Assembly: GCF_012932965.1 (NCBI RefSeq)
Contig: NZ_JABBXH010000004.1
Location: 186,001 to 250,000 of the forward strand
Length of the DNA: 64,000 nt
Source: Thalassotalea algicola
GTDB lineage: Bacteria; Pseudomonadota; Gammaproteobacteria; Enterobacterales; Alteromonadaceae
Direction: 5' to 3'
This document shows positions 47,341 to 57,233 of this stretch, piece after piece. The notes under the pieces were generated by a model that was not told where the DNA came from, did no database searches, and was given only the letters and a program-made list of their open reading frames with translations. The first letter of the stretch is position 1. Each line of letters begins with the position of its first letter. The translations under genes were made by a program, and so were the position numbers.

Positions 47341-48053
47341 AAAGGCGTTCCCCCTTTTTCTTCGACAATTGCTAATCTATTATTGTGGGCAACTAATTCA
47401 TCGGCAGATGCCTTTATAACCTTTAGGACTTCTCGGTCTGAAGACAACCTTTTTATTCCACCACCATCGTTATCACCTGAACCATCATCTGCATTCAAAT
47501 TAAAAGTAGCTTGCTTACGCGTCATTTCGATGTAGACATAAGCAAGTAATTGCGCATCAATCAAAGCCCCGTGATAGGTACGATCGACAAGCTTATCGAC
47601 ACGATAATGCTTAGCAAGGAAATCTAGCGTTTTAGGTGAGCCGAATTCTCCTTTAGAGACATCTAAAGTATCAGTTACCGTACATATATCATTTGTTAAC
47701 GGTAAATTTCTGCGAGCCATTTCAAACTCATGATCCATAAACCCGACATCGAATTTAGCATTATGAATAACTAACTCTGCACCTCGAATAAATTCTATGA
47801 AATCATCGGCAACTTGGTTAAATAATGGTTTATCCGCTAAAAACTCGTTAGTTAATCCATGTACATCAATAACTTCCTGCTCCATCTGGAACATAGGGTT
47901 AATATATGCGTGATAAGTTCTGCCGGTTAATTGTCGATTAACCATCTCAACACAGCCAATTTCAACAATGCGGTGGCCTTCTTTTGGGTTTATACCCGTG
48001 GTTTCAGTATCCAAGATAACTAGGCGTTCATCTTGATTAATAGGGTTGGTCAC
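47328..48053 (-). CDS. dnaQ: DNA polymerase III epsilon subunit (3'-5' proofreading exonuclease)
   Basis: This 241-residue exonuclease has the ExoI motif VILDTETTGINP with both metal-binding acids, ExoII around NAKFDVGFMDHEF and ExoIII YHGALIDAQLLAYV. The C-terminal tail that binds the polymerase alpha subunit follows. It is divergent from rnhA, the classic dnaQ/rnhA arrangement. Confidence 0.96.
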   Translation of the reverse strand: MTNPINQDERLVILDTETTGINPKEGHRIVEIGCVEMVNRQLTGRTYHAYINPMFQMEQEVIDVHGLTNEFLADKPLFNQVADDFIEFIRGAELVIHNAKFDVGFMDHEFEMARRNLPLTNDICTVTDTLDVSKGEFGSPKTLDFLAKHYRVDKLVDRTYHGALIDAQLLAYVYIEMTRKQATFNLNADDGSGDNDGGGIKRLSSDREVLKVIKASADELVAHNNRLAIVEEKGGTPLWPK

Positions 48054-48193
48054 TTAACTGCCTTTTGTAACGATGCTATTAAATTTTCTAGCATTATAAA
48101 GAAATTTCATAGGATAATGAAAAACGTTACACACATTCGCGTAATATGTCGACAAATGCTTCATAAGAAACAACTAATAAAGGCAATGATTAA

Positions 48194-48658
48194 ATGCAAA
48201 AGCACGTAAAAATTTATACTGATGGTTCATGCTTAGGTAATCCTGGCCCTGGCGGCTATGGCGCATTGCTCGTATATAAGCAACACAACAAAGAACTTTC
48301 ACAGGGCTACACAGAAACAACCAATAATCGAATGGAATTACTCGCACCGATAAAAGCATTGGAGTCGTTAAATGAGCCATGTAAGGTCACTATCACCACA
48401 GATAGTCAATACGTTAGGCAAGGCATTACTAATTGGATTCATAACTGGATTAAAAATAATTGGCGAACCGCTAGCAAGCAACCGGTTAAAAACGTCGATT
48501 TATGGAAACTACTTTACCAAGAAGTTCAGCGCCATGAAATTGATTGGCAATGGGTTAAGGGACATTCAGGACACCCTGAAAATGAACGCGTCGATGATTT
48601 AGCGCGAATTGCCGCATCTGGCAAAAACTTAGTTGAAGATAAAGGGTTTAATCAGTAA
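48194..48658 (+). CDS. rnhA: Ribonuclease HI
   Basis: This 154-residue enzyme cleaves RNA in RNA-DNA hybrids. It has [20 protein letters not shown] (first catalytic Asp), [13 protein letters not shown] (Glu), [12 protein letters not shown] (Asp) and the basic handle with [15 protein letters not shown]. Length is normal. It diverges from dnaQ across about 140 bp. Confidence 0.97.
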   Translation: MQKHVKIYTDGSCLGNPGPGGYGALLVYKQHNKELSQGYTETTNNRMELLAPIKALESLNEPCKVTITTDSQYVRQGITNWIHNWIKNNWRTASKQPVKNVDLWKLLYQEVQRHEIDWQWVKGHSGHPENERVDDLARIAASGKNLVEDKGFNQ

Positions 48659-48850
48659 CCGTCTTATTTCAATAAAAAACGAAGTCTAAATCCAAATAGC
48701 AATTGGCTGTGTATGTAATAAATTACAGATAAAATAAGCAATTAGTACAACAATTATAATTTTATTGCGTTTAATGGTTGACCTTTGCTTTTTTATTCCC
48801 AAAATATATATCTTATATTTTTAGGTTATTAAGCCGTTGATTTGAGTCAC

Positions 48851-49720
48851 ATGCAGCCAGTTATCAAACACTTTTTCCATTCCGCTTCGTTTACGCTTAC
48901 CTATGTCGTTTCTTGCCCTGAAACAAAACAATGCGCCATTATCGACCCAGCATTAGATTTTGATATTTTTTCTAGCCATATCGATACTTCGTTCGCTCAG
49001 GAAATCATTGGCTATGTTAAGAAACAATCACTCGAAGTTAAGTGGATCATGGAGACACATGCCCATGCTGACCACGTTACTGCTGCAAGCTATTTGAAAA
49101 AAAAGCTAGGTGGTCAATTAGTTTGTGGTCGTGATGTTACCTCTGTTCAATCAACTTTTAAGGAGCTTTTTAACTTTCCTGATTTTAAAGATGATGGTAG
49201 CCAATTTGATTTGCTCGTCCGTGATGGCGAATCTTTTGATTTAGGTAAGCTTACGTTTAAAGTAATGAGTACACCGGGACATACACCTGATAGCGTAACT
49301 TATGTGATAGGCGACCATGCATTTATTGGTGATACGTTATTTATGCCAGACTCTGGTTCTGCACGTTGTGACTTTCCAGATGGTTCAGCTGCATTGCTAT
49401 ACCAGTCAATTCAGAAAATATATCAGCTTGATGACAACGTAAAACTTTACATGTGTCACGATTATCAGCCAAATGGCCGAGAAGTTGCGTACTATTGCAC
49501 AGTTGCTCAGCAAAAAGCAGAGAATATACAAATATGTAGCAATATAAGTGAACAAGCCTATATAGAAAAACGGGAGCAAAGAGACGGAAAGCTTGCCGTT
49601 CCGCGTTTAATTTACCCCTCATTGCAACTTAATATTCGAGCTGGCCAACTACCAGGACCAGAATCTGATAACCAGTACTTCCTAAAAACCCCTATTTTCG
49701 GAGTGGAAAATTTAAATTAA
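48851..49720 (+). CDS. MBL-fold hydrolase (glyoxalase II / persulfide dioxygenase-like)
   Basis: This protein of about 289 residues has the metallo-beta-lactamase metal motif METHAHADHVTAASYLKK (HxHxDH), a second His in TPGHTPDSVTYV, the bridging Asp in IGDTLF and the later CHDYQPNG. The opening VIKHFFHSASFTLTYVVSC is typical of the persulfide dioxygenase/rhodanese-associated subgroup, so sulfur oxidation is plausible. The ATG at 48851 is chosen; a TTG three codons upstream is in frame. Confidence 0.85.
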   Translation: MQPVIKHFFHSASFTLTYVVSCPETKQCAIIDPALDFDIFSSHIDTSFAQEIIGYVKKQSLEVKWIMETHAHADHVTAASYLKKKLGGQLVCGRDVTSVQSTFKELFNFPDFKDDGSQFDLLVRDGESFDLGKLTFKVMSTPGHTPDSVTYVIGDHAFIGDTLFMPDSGSARCDFPDGSAALLYQSIQKIYQLDDNVKLYMCHDYQPNGREVAYYCTVAQQKAENIQICSNISEQAYIEKREQRDGKLAVPRLIYPSLQLNIRAGQLPGPESDNQYFLKTPIFGVENLN

Positions 49721-49728
49721 GCATTATC

Positions 49729-50217
49729 TTATTTATCTGGCAACGGCTCAGGAAACTCTTCAATATTTAGCTTGAGCCGTTTGCTTTTTATACAAATTAG
49801 TATGCAGATTGCGGCAAACAAAAGTTGGACAACAACGATAGTAAAACTAGTGAGTTGCCATTGAATGTAAGCAACGCTTACCACTAACATATCAATAACT
49901 AAAGCAACTATGATTAGCTGTAGAACCCTCGGCCACAAATTTATTACCCAGCTTGCTGCATTTGGTCGACGCAAACTAATTAGCAGCAAGATAAATAGTC
50001 CTAAGCTACCGGAAACTAAATTTAGGTAGAACATCGAACTATTAGGGTAAATTAACTCTATTATTCCTGTTCTATCATTAAAGTTAGTTATGGTCATCAA
50101 CCATACTAAATAGCCTCGTAACAAAAATAACAAAGCAATATAGAGTGTTTTTGAGAGTTTTACGCAATCGAAACGATCAAAATCACTTACGGTAAAGTTT
50201 TTAAGTTTATCGGACAT
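49729..50217 (-). CDS. DUF2919-like inner-membrane protein
   Basis: This 162-residue protein has four membrane helices (about 26-45, 60-80, 95-117 and 120-145). The N-terminal FDRFDCVKLSKTLYIALLFL then LRGY resembles DUF2919 (YfeZ). The function is unknown. It lies 1 bp downstream of the DUF599 gene and is probably co-transcribed with it. Confidence 0.65.
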   Translation of the reverse strand: MSDKLKNFTVSDFDRFDCVKLSKTLYIALLFLLRGYLVWLMTITNFNDRTGIIELIYPNSSMFYLNLVSGSLGLFILLLISLRRPNAASWVINLWPRVLQLIIVALVIDMLVVSVAYIQWQLTSFTIVVVQLLFAAICILICIKSKRLKLNIEEFPEPLPDK

Positions 50218-50218
50218 T

Positions 50219-50935
50219 TTACGATTTAGCGTTTCGTTCTTGCCATAGTAAGTCTTGCCCCACCGTAATTGCTCTCACCGCCTTAGACATAAACTCACGA
50301 CGATATAAGGTATATACGACTAATATGCTCGATACAATAAAAACAATAGGGTGAAAAAACCAACACAATACCGCTAATGAAAAATAGTAAGAACGCAACC
50401 CGTAGTTATATGAATGTGCGGCCTGATCTTGCACCACTGCCATTTGCCTAGCATATTGTTTTAAGTTTTCATTTTTACCTTCCAGATCTATCGGAGCCGC
50501 TCCTACCATGACATTTAAGAAGCCATATTGACGCATAGACCAAGTAAAGTGAAAAAACGCCAATACGAATATAAAAGTTACCACTGCTAGTTTTAATTGA
50601 ATACCGAGGTGTGTGGACATATCAGCATAAGGCAGCGAACTAATAACACTTTCAAGCTTTTCTATTTGAGCAAATAAAGTCAAAATACCAGCTATTACTA
50701 GTAACGAAGTGGATGCAAAGAATGCGATATTTCGTTCTAAGTTTGCCAAAAGAGCCGCTTCTGTCACGCGAATGTCTCTAGTGATCAGCTCATACATCCA
50801 ATGAATTCTATGTTGATGCAAACAGCGAGCAATACAGTTTGTCGTTTTAGCTTTTTTGCGAGCAAACATGGTATAGCCTGACCAACACGCCAAAAATACG
50901 GCAATTGCTATAATATCTAACCAACTAAAGGGCAT
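50219..50935 (-). CDS. DUF599 inner-membrane protein
   Basis: This protein of about 238 residues has membrane helices near 5-22, 70-92, 110-130 and 185-215. A cytoplasmic loop has HRIHWMYELITRDIRVTEAA, which matches DUF599, a family of unknown function. The ATG at 50935 follows GGAAAC; a TTG two codons earlier is the longest option. It is upstream of the DUF2919-like gene. Confidence 0.82.
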   Translation of the reverse strand: MPFSWLDIIAIAVFLACWSGYTMFARKKAKTTNCIARCLHQHRIHWMYELITRDIRVTEAALLANLERNIAFFASTSLLVIAGILTLFAQIEKLESVISSLPYADMSTHLGIQLKLAVVTFIFVLAFFHFTWSMRQYGFLNVMVGAAPIDLEGKNENLKQYARQMAVVQDQAAHSYNYGLRSYYFSLAVLCWFFHPIVFIVSSILVVYTLYRREFMSKAVRAITVGQDLLWQERNAKS

Positions 50936-51104
50936 AACCAAGTTTCCGATTCCTTATATTTATCCCGTTACTTTAATGTATTTGAATAGTCGTAAATAAT
51001 CTATCCTAAAACTTTGCCAACATTCCAAAAAATAACACTTTTTTTACATTAAATTTTACATATTTCACTTTATCTTAACTACACTGCACTTGGTCGAATA
51101 AACT

Positions 51105-51132
51105 TTGACAGAAATTGTTATATAGCTATGGT
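51105..51132 (+). promoter_or_regulatory. Possible sigma-70 promoter for the first DUF5916 gene
   Basis: TTGACA at 51105-51110, a 16-bp spacer and TATGGT at 51127-51132, 45 bp before the start codon. The -35 is perfect and the -10 weak. Confidence 0.35.
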
Positions 51133-51176
51133 GTTTTGTAATTTTCTGTAACACTAACATTATTCTGGAATTCAAT

Positions 51177-53537
51177 ATGCAATTGAAAAAGAAAACGATG
51201 CAAGTTGTCATAGTCGCATTTGCACTTATGGCATCGTTTTTTGCACTAGCTTCCGACAATTCTGCTATCGATATCCCACGAATAGCTGGTGAAATATCTA
51301 TTGATGGGCAGCTAAATGAGCCACAATGGAAAACTGCAAAACGAGTAAATATAAATATTGTTACTCGCCCGTATGACAATACACCTAGTCCAGTAAAAAC
51401 AGAAGCACTGTTAATGGAAGATGGCGGTACCTTTTATTTAGGGTTTATTGCTCACGATCCTAATCCGGAAGAAATCAGAGCTTTCCTTAAAGATCGCGAT
51501 CGCAGCTGGGGAGACGACATCGTTGGTATCAAAATAGATACTTATAATGACCAACGTACAGCATATCGCTTTATGGTTAATCCTCTCGGCGTACAAATTG
51601 ACGGAGTTGAGAGTGAAATAACCAAAAAAGAAAGCGACTCTTGGGACGGCATTTGGGATAGTGCCGGTCAAATTACCGACTTTGGCTACATTGTTGAAAT
51701 GGCCTTGCCGCTTCGCATGTTGAACTTTAACGAAGATTTGTGTCAACAAGATTGGGGAATTGAACTGGTTCGATTTTACCCAAGAACTGAACGTTTACGA
51801 ATTTCAAACACTTCCTTAGACAGAGGGAATAGCTGCGAACTCTGTCAATTGGTAAAAGCTAGTGGTTTTACTGGTGCTAAACAAGGCCAAAACTTAACAG
51901 TTACGCCATCATTAGTATTAGGAAAATCCGAAGAGCGTGATGATTATGGCACATGGCAAGACGATGAAACCACTGAACCGAGTTTAGATATTCGTTGGGG
52001 CATAACCCCAGACATTTTACTAAATGCAACTATCAACCCTGACTTCTCAACGGTTGAATCGGATAGAGCGCAATTAAACATTAATAATAACTTTGCTTTA
52101 TTTAATGAAGAAAAGCGCCCGTTCTTTTTAGATAACGCTGATTACTTTGACTCTAATTATAACCTTGTTTATACCCGCAACATTAATGCTCCTGAGGTCG
52201 GCGCAAAGTTAACCGCTAGGAAAGACAACCATTCTATTGGCTTGTTTGTTACTAACGATGAAACAACAAACTTTCTTATTCCTGGCAACCGTGGTTCAAG
52301 CATTGCTGAAATTGACGATAAATCAGAAGCTGCCGCATTTAGGTATCGCAATAGCTATAGCAAAGATTTAACTTTAGGTTGGATTAGTACATTGCGGACA
52401 TCTGACGATTATCAGAATATGGTGCATGGAATCGATGCTCGTTATCGCGCAACACAATATGACGTGGTGAAATTCCAAAGTTTATATTCAAATACTGAAT
52501 ACCCAGACGACTTATTTGAACAATTTTGTAACGCTGATGAAGTTGACGATTGTCAACAAGGAAACGTAGAACCTTGCGACCTATCTGGCTGTGACATCAA
52601 CGAGCAGGTACTTCGTACTCAAGACAAAGATAACTTTAGCGGTAACGCGTTTCGCTTTGGCTACTACCATAACGATAGCAATTGGCACTATAAAGTCACC
52701 TACGATAAACAAAACGCAGGATTTCGTGGTGACTTAGGCTTTATTGCACGTGCAGACTTTAATCGCTTAGTCCTTGGTGGCGATCGTAAATGGTACGCTG
52801 AGCCTGGCGACTGGTGGACTCAAGTTAAAATTTATTCTGATTGGGATATTAGCCATAACGACGATGGTGAAATGCTCGAAAAAGAATTTGATATTAATTT
52901 TCAATTAAATGCTCAGCATGGTACTCATGCGCGTTTTTGGTATAGCAATCGTGATTTAGTTGGAAACAGAGTTGACCAAAGTAGCCTGGCGATTGATGGC
53001 AATACGACTCTGTTCACTGAAAACGAGTATGGATTTTTCGCCGAAACTAAACCTACATCGGGCTTCTACATCAATACACGTTTAAATTGGGGCGATAAAG
53101 TCGACTTATCCAACAATCGATTAGGTAAGAAAAAAGAATTTAGACCAACTATAAACTGGAATGTGAATCAACATTTAGAATTAAAACTTCGTCACACGTA
53201 CAGAGAGTTAGACGCAGAATCAAAAAACGTGTTTATCGCTCGATTAACTGACTTTAGAGCTACATATCAATTTAACGTGCAAAGTTTTTTACGTTTAACA
53301 TTCATATATAACAATACGTCAAGAAATCAGCAAAATTACCCGTTAAGTGATCCAGATGACATAACACCACGAAGTAAAGATTTATCAGCACAGTTGCTTT
53401 ATGCATACAAAATAAACCCGCAAACGGTTTTTTATCTCGGCTATTCTGAGCACCAGGACGGCGAAGGAGATTTCAGCGACTTAAAGCAAGATTTACGAAG
53501 TGTGTTTATGAAATTTAGTTACGCCTGGATTAGATAA
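51177..53537 (+). CDS. DUF5916 outer-membrane protein with N-terminal CBM9-like domain, copy 1
   Basis: This 786-residue exported protein has a signal peptide (about 1-24), a CBM9-like sandwich (about 32-215; IDGQLNEPQWKTAKRVN, then SWDGIWDSAGQITDFGYIVE), then the DUF5916 region with DFSTVESDRAQLNI and EEKRPFFLDNADYFD. An alternating beta-strand C-terminus ends in an aromatic pattern (KFSYAWIR), as in outer-membrane barrels. A Cys-rich loop with four or more cysteines lies near 450-480. The function is unknown; glycan binding or uptake is a guess. It is followed by a strong terminator and then a paralogue. Confidence 0.85.
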   Translation: MQLKKKTMQVVIVAFALMASFFALASDNSAIDIPRIAGEISIDGQLNEPQWKTAKRVNINIVTRPYDNTPSPVKTEALLMEDGGTFYLGFIAHDPNPEEIRAFLKDRDRSWGDDIVGIKIDTYNDQRTAYRFMVNPLGVQIDGVESEITKKESDSWDGIWDSAGQITDFGYIVEMALPLRMLNFNEDLCQQDWGIELVRFYPRTERLRISNTSLDRGNSCELCQLVKASGFTGAKQGQNLTVTPSLVLGKSEERDDYGTWQDDETTEPSLDIRWGITPDILLNATINPDFSTVESDRAQLNINNNFALFNEEKRPFFLDNADYFDSNYNLVYTRNINAPEVGAKLTARKDNHSIGLFVTNDETTNFLIPGNRGSSIAEIDDKSEAAAFRYRNSYSKDLTLGWISTLRTSDDYQNMVHGIDARYRATQYDVVKFQSLYSNTEYPDDLFEQFCNADEVDDCQQGNVEPCDLSGCDINEQVLRTQDKDNFSGNAFRFGYYHNDSNWHYKVTYDKQNAGFRGDLGFIARADFNRLVLGGDRKWYAEPGDWWTQVKIYSDWDISHNDDGEMLEKEFDINFQLNAQHGTHARFWYSNRDLVGNRVDQSSLAIDGNTTLFTENEYGFFAETKPTSGFYINTRLNWGDKVDLSNNRLGKKKEFRPTINWNVNQHLELKLRHTYRELDAESKNVFIARLTDFRATYQFNVQSFLRLTFIYNNTSRNQQNYPLSDPDDITPRSKDLSAQLLYAYKINPQTVFYLGYSEHQDGEGDFSDLKQDLRSVFMKFSYAWIR

Positions 53538-53553
53538 GTAAGTTATGCTAGTC

Positions 53554-53579
53554 AAAGGCCTGTTTTACAGGCCTTTTTT
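53554..53579 (+). terminator. Terminator between the two DUF5916 genes
   Basis: AAAGGCCTG/CAGGCCTTT stem with a TTTTA loop and T-run. The two paralogues are therefore probably transcribed separately or by partial read-through. Confidence 0.88.
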
Positions 53580-53644
53580 GTTTGTCTATTTATTGAGAAT
53601 TTGTCACAATCAGCAAGTGAAAAAATAATAATAGGCTGGTTTAG

Positions 53645-55960
53645 ATGTTCGCCAACAGCAGTAAAGGATTACTATTTAGCATTTTCCTTACTCCAATTTT
53701 CTGTTTTGCTCAAAACACTGATGAGCAAGCTAAGCAAACCATTGCAATTCCATATGTAGATTTACCCGTAGTCATTGATGGTGAATTAGACGAACCAATT
53801 TGGCAGGATGCTAAAGTAATACAGATAGATACTGTTACAAGTCCTTATGACAATACTCCTAGCCCAGTAAAAACAGAAGCTCGAATAATTGATAACGGAA
53901 AATATCTGTCAATAGCGTTTATCGCTTATGATCCAGAGCCCAATAAAATTATTGCATCTATTGGCAAGCGCGATACTAAATGGCTTGACGATGTTATCGG
54001 TATTCAATTAGATCCGCTCAATAACCGTCGTGTTACCTATAGTTTTTTTGTGAACCCTTATGGCGTACAAAACGACCAGACTTTCAACGAAGTAACAGGC
54101 GAAGCAAATGAATTGTGGGATGGTATTTGGTATTCCCATGGAAAGCTAACGGAGTTTGGTTATCAAGTTGAGTTAGCAATCCCCTATCATATTCTAAATT
54201 TTGATCAGTCAAAAACCACTAAACAATGGCCATTTGAATTAGTTCGCATTTTCCCTCGTGACAAACGACTACGTATCTCTAGCATAGCATTAGATAGAGA
54301 CAATGTTTGCTGGTTATGCCAATACCCTATGGCGACAGGGTTTGAAAAAGCAACAGCAAGTAATAACATTCAAATTACTCCTTCTTTAGTTGTGAATCAT
54401 AACGAACAACGAGATATATACGACAATACAGCCGACTGGCAAGATGACACAGATATAGATGCTAGCCTAGATGTACGCTGGGGAATTACGCCAAAAACCA
54501 CATTGTACGCAACATTGAACCCTGATTTTTCAACTGTAGAATCTGATGAAGGTCAACTTAACGTTAACAAGAAATTCTCACTTTTTTATGATGAGAAACG
54601 AGCGTTTTTTCTTGAAAATGCCGACTATTTCGATACCTTAGCGGACCTAGTATATACTCGCAACATTGCAGATCCTGACTACGGTGTTAAATTTACCAGT
54701 GCCGAAGGTGACCACAGTTTTGGTGGTTTTGTTAGTCACGATACCGAAACTAATTTTATACTTTCAGGAAATTTAAGCGCTAAAATCGCTGCTTTAAACA
54801 CCGAAAGTCATTCTGGTGTTTTACGTTACTTATATGATTTCAACAGCGATACAACGATAGGCTTAGTATCAACCTTAAGAAAAGCAGACGACTATCATAA
54901 TTATGTTTATGGCGTAGATGGGCGTTATCGGATAAATTCAACGACACACTTTGCTTTTCAATTACTTAACAGCGATACAAAATACCCAGAAATGTTATTT
55001 AACGATTTCTGCTCCATTAACTGCAGCAATAATGAGCAAGTGTTGAGAAGTAAAAAAGAGAAAAGTTTTTCAGATCTTGCCTATCAAATAGAGCTTAGCC
55101 ACGAATCAGAAGATTGGGAGTTTGAATTAGCTAGAGAATGGTTTGGCGATGAATTTCGTGCAGATTTAGGCTTTGTTAATCGAATTGATTATGTTGATGA
55201 TGAAATAAGAGTTGCTAGAAAGTTATACCAAGAAGATACCAATGCCTTTTGGTCTGAAATGAGCTTCGGTGCCGAGTTATCGATTCAGCACAATGAAAAT
55301 GGCGAGTTGATCAATAAAGAAAACGAAGTGTTTTTTAAAACAGATGGCCCATTACTTTCAAAATTCGAAATTAGCTTAATCGATGCAGACAAAGTAGGCT
55401 TACGTTTAAATGACAATACGTTAAAAATAGATGGAAATACTGATAGGTTTAACGAACAACAACTAGTTTTTTATGGTGCATTTAGGCCAACCAATAAAAC
55501 GTTCTGGTCGCTAGAAGCAACCATTGGCGACAAAATAGATTATGACAATAATCGCTTAGGTGACGTTATTGACGTTACAGGCAATTTTACTTGGTATCCT
55601 AATAGGCATATTGAACTCGATATTTATCAAACCTATAACGAGTTGGAAGCTGATAACAAAAACGTCTATACCGCACATTTAACTGATTTTCGCTTCAGAT
55701 ATTATTTCAACGTCGCAAGCTCGATAAAGCTTAGTATCGTTTATCAAGATATTGAGTACAACCCTGATAACAACCCGAACAGTTTCTTTACAGAAGATGA
55801 GCGTAGCCTTTCTACTCAGCTTATTTATTCATATCAATTAAACCCGCAAACGGTATTTTTTGTTGGTTACTCAGATTCAAGCTATGAAGACGACTACATT
55901 GGTAAACTCAAGCAAGAAGAGCGAACTTTCTTTAGTAAAGTCAGTTATGCATGGCGATAA
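53645..55960 (+). CDS. DUF5916 outer-membrane protein with N-terminal CBM9-like domain, copy 2
   Basis: This 771-residue paralogue of the preceding gene has the same order: signal peptide (1-22), CBM9-like domain (IDGELDEPIWQDAKVIQIDT), DUF5916 core (NPDFSTVESDEGQLNVNKKF, then DEKRAFFLENADYFDT) and a barrel ending KVSYAWR. Shared blocks such as SPYDNTPSPVKTEA and LNPQTVFFVGYS show tandem duplication followed by divergence. The Cys-rich loop is shorter (CSINCSNNEQ). A periplasmic binding protein gene follows after 62 bp. Confidence 0.85.
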   Translation: MFANSSKGLLFSIFLTPIFCFAQNTDEQAKQTIAIPYVDLPVVIDGELDEPIWQDAKVIQIDTVTSPYDNTPSPVKTEARIIDNGKYLSIAFIAYDPEPNKIIASIGKRDTKWLDDVIGIQLDPLNNRRVTYSFFVNPYGVQNDQTFNEVTGEANELWDGIWYSHGKLTEFGYQVELAIPYHILNFDQSKTTKQWPFELVRIFPRDKRLRISSIALDRDNVCWLCQYPMATGFEKATASNNIQITPSLVVNHNEQRDIYDNTADWQDDTDIDASLDVRWGITPKTTLYATLNPDFSTVESDEGQLNVNKKFSLFYDEKRAFFLENADYFDTLADLVYTRNIADPDYGVKFTSAEGDHSFGGFVSHDTETNFILSGNLSAKIAALNTESHSGVLRYLYDFNSDTTIGLVSTLRKADDYHNYVYGVDGRYRINSTTHFAFQLLNSDTKYPEMLFNDFCSINCSNNEQVLRSKKEKSFSDLAYQIELSHESEDWEFELAREWFGDEFRADLGFVNRIDYVDDEIRVARKLYQEDTNAFWSEMSFGAELSIQHNENGELINKENEVFFKTDGPLLSKFEISLIDADKVGLRLNDNTLKIDGNTDRFNEQQLVFYGAFRPTNKTFWSLEATIGDKIDYDNNRLGDVIDVTGNFTWYPNRHIELDIYQTYNELEADNKNVYTAHLTDFRFRYYFNVASSIKLSIVYQDIEYNPDNNPNSFFTEDERSLSTQLIYSYQLNPQTVFFVGYSDSSYEDDYIGKLKQEERTFFSKVSYAWR

Positions 55961-56022
55961 TCGTTGAAAAGTTACTACACTAATTAGTAAATAAAACTTT
56001 GGTTCAGGAAACCAGCTATTAA

Positions 56023-56745
56023 ATGATTAAAGGAATAATGCTTTTGGCGCTGGCTAGCTTATGTTTTGCAACCAGTGCAAAAAAATTAACGATAGCTACG
56101 GATGACGGACCTCCGCATATGATTGCGAACAATGACTCGGGAATAGATTTAGACATTGTTAGGCAAGTTTTATCTGCAATGGGGTATACAAGCGACGTCA
56201 TATACGTTCCACTTCATCGAGCTAAGCAATTAGTATCTGACGCCAAGGCTGATGTTTTTTTACCAACATTTTATGAGAGTGACAGTCAGTCTTTATTTTT
56301 TTCTGAACCGTTTATTACCTACAAGCCAACTATATTTAGTTTATCTAAACAACAGATTGAATTATCCAGCCTTGCTGATTTATCTAAGTATTCTGTTATT
56401 TCCTTTCAAGGTGCGACAGGATATTTCGGTGAGAGTTACACAGCTGCAGTGTCCAACGCAAGCTACCGAGAATTACATGATATGTCGCAGTTCCCATCAA
56501 TGCTGATTCACCAACGCACAGATCTTGTAGTATTAGACTATTACATTTTTTATTATTACTTAAAGCAAAATCACCCCAACATAAATATCACTCAAATTGA
56601 TCAACACATGCTAATTTCGGAAGTTTCTGCTCATGTAGGGTTTAATGATGAGCAATTAAGAAACGAGTTTAATCAGCAATTAAATCAATTTAGAGCTGAC
56701 AAATTAGACCAAAAGGTAATCGAGCATTACATAGGCAAACAATGA
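56023..56745 (+). CDS. Periplasmic substrate-binding protein (SBP_bac_3-like)
   Basis: This 240-residue protein has a signal peptide (about 1-19) and a type II binding fold starting LTIATDDGPPHMI, with IDLDIVRQVLSAMGY and DVFLPTFYESDSQ typical of amino-acid-binding protein relatives. No permease or ATPase gene is adjacent, so it may act as a sensor or orphan binding protein. Its ligand is unknown. It may be linked to the DUF5916 genes upstream. Confidence 0.82.
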   Translation: MIKGIMLLALASLCFATSAKKLTIATDDGPPHMIANNDSGIDLDIVRQVLSAMGYTSDVIYVPLHRAKQLVSDAKADVFLPTFYESDSQSLFFSEPFITYKPTIFSLSKQQIELSSLADLSKYSVISFQGATGYFGESYTAAVSNASYRELHDMSQFPSMLIHQRTDLVVLDYYIFYYYLKQNHPNINITQIDQHMLISEVSAHVGFNDEQLRNEFNQQLNQFRADKLDQKVIEHYIGKQ

Positions 56746-56774
56746 AGTGTTTTATGCCTAGATAGCCAAATCTT

Positions 56775-57218
56775 TTATTTAGCCGGCTTATTTTTATCTC
56801 TTTGATCAATCGTTACCGACGTTGAAAGCTTTGCGTTATCTTTAAAACTCAAACCATTAGAGTAACCGATTAAATCTTCACTACTTTTTTGATGTGGGTT
56901 ATCACTTTTTGTCGTCTTAGCGATAATTACAATGTCTTCAGCTTGTTTTAAGGTCAGGTGCGGCAGCAGGTACATACTTTCGTTTAACGTTACATTAAGT
57001 GGCAACTGGGACAGCTTGCCTTTAAAATTAGCCAACGGTAAACGTGCTCCCGGTTTAGATGCATACACGTATAAAATCCAATTTTCTGCATCCGATGGTA
57101 ACAGCGATTTATCTATATCGACCGCAACCTTTACTGCACGATAATCAGCGTTACTTTCTTCGGCTGCCAAACAAAACAATGGGATAGACAGCAAGCAAAT
57201 AAAGACTACATTTTTCAT
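56775..57218 (-). CDS. Exported stand-alone CcmI C-terminal-like domain protein
   Basis: This protein of about 147 residues has a signal peptide (cleavage after about 19) and one domain resembling the C-terminal periplasmic Ig-like domain of cytochrome c maturation factor CcmI/CycH. The pattern is a strand VKVAVDID, then ILYVYASKPGARLPLA, LPLNVTLNESM, LTLKQAEDIVIIAKTT and a late Gly-rich end (DLIGYSNG). CcmI normally has this behind membrane and TPR domains; here it is alone. GGGGA lies 6 bp before the ATG at 57218. It is last in the moxR operon. The similarity is by pattern only. Confidence 0.65.
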   Translation of the reverse strand: MKNVVFICLLSIPLFCLAAEESNADYRAVKVAVDIDKSLLPSDAENWILYVYASKPGARLPLANFKGKLSQLPLNVTLNESMYLLPHLTLKQAEDIVIIAKTTKSDNPHQKSSEDLIGYSNGLSFKDNAKLSTSVTIDQRDKNKPAK

Positions 57219-57233
57219 AAACATTCCCCGTCT

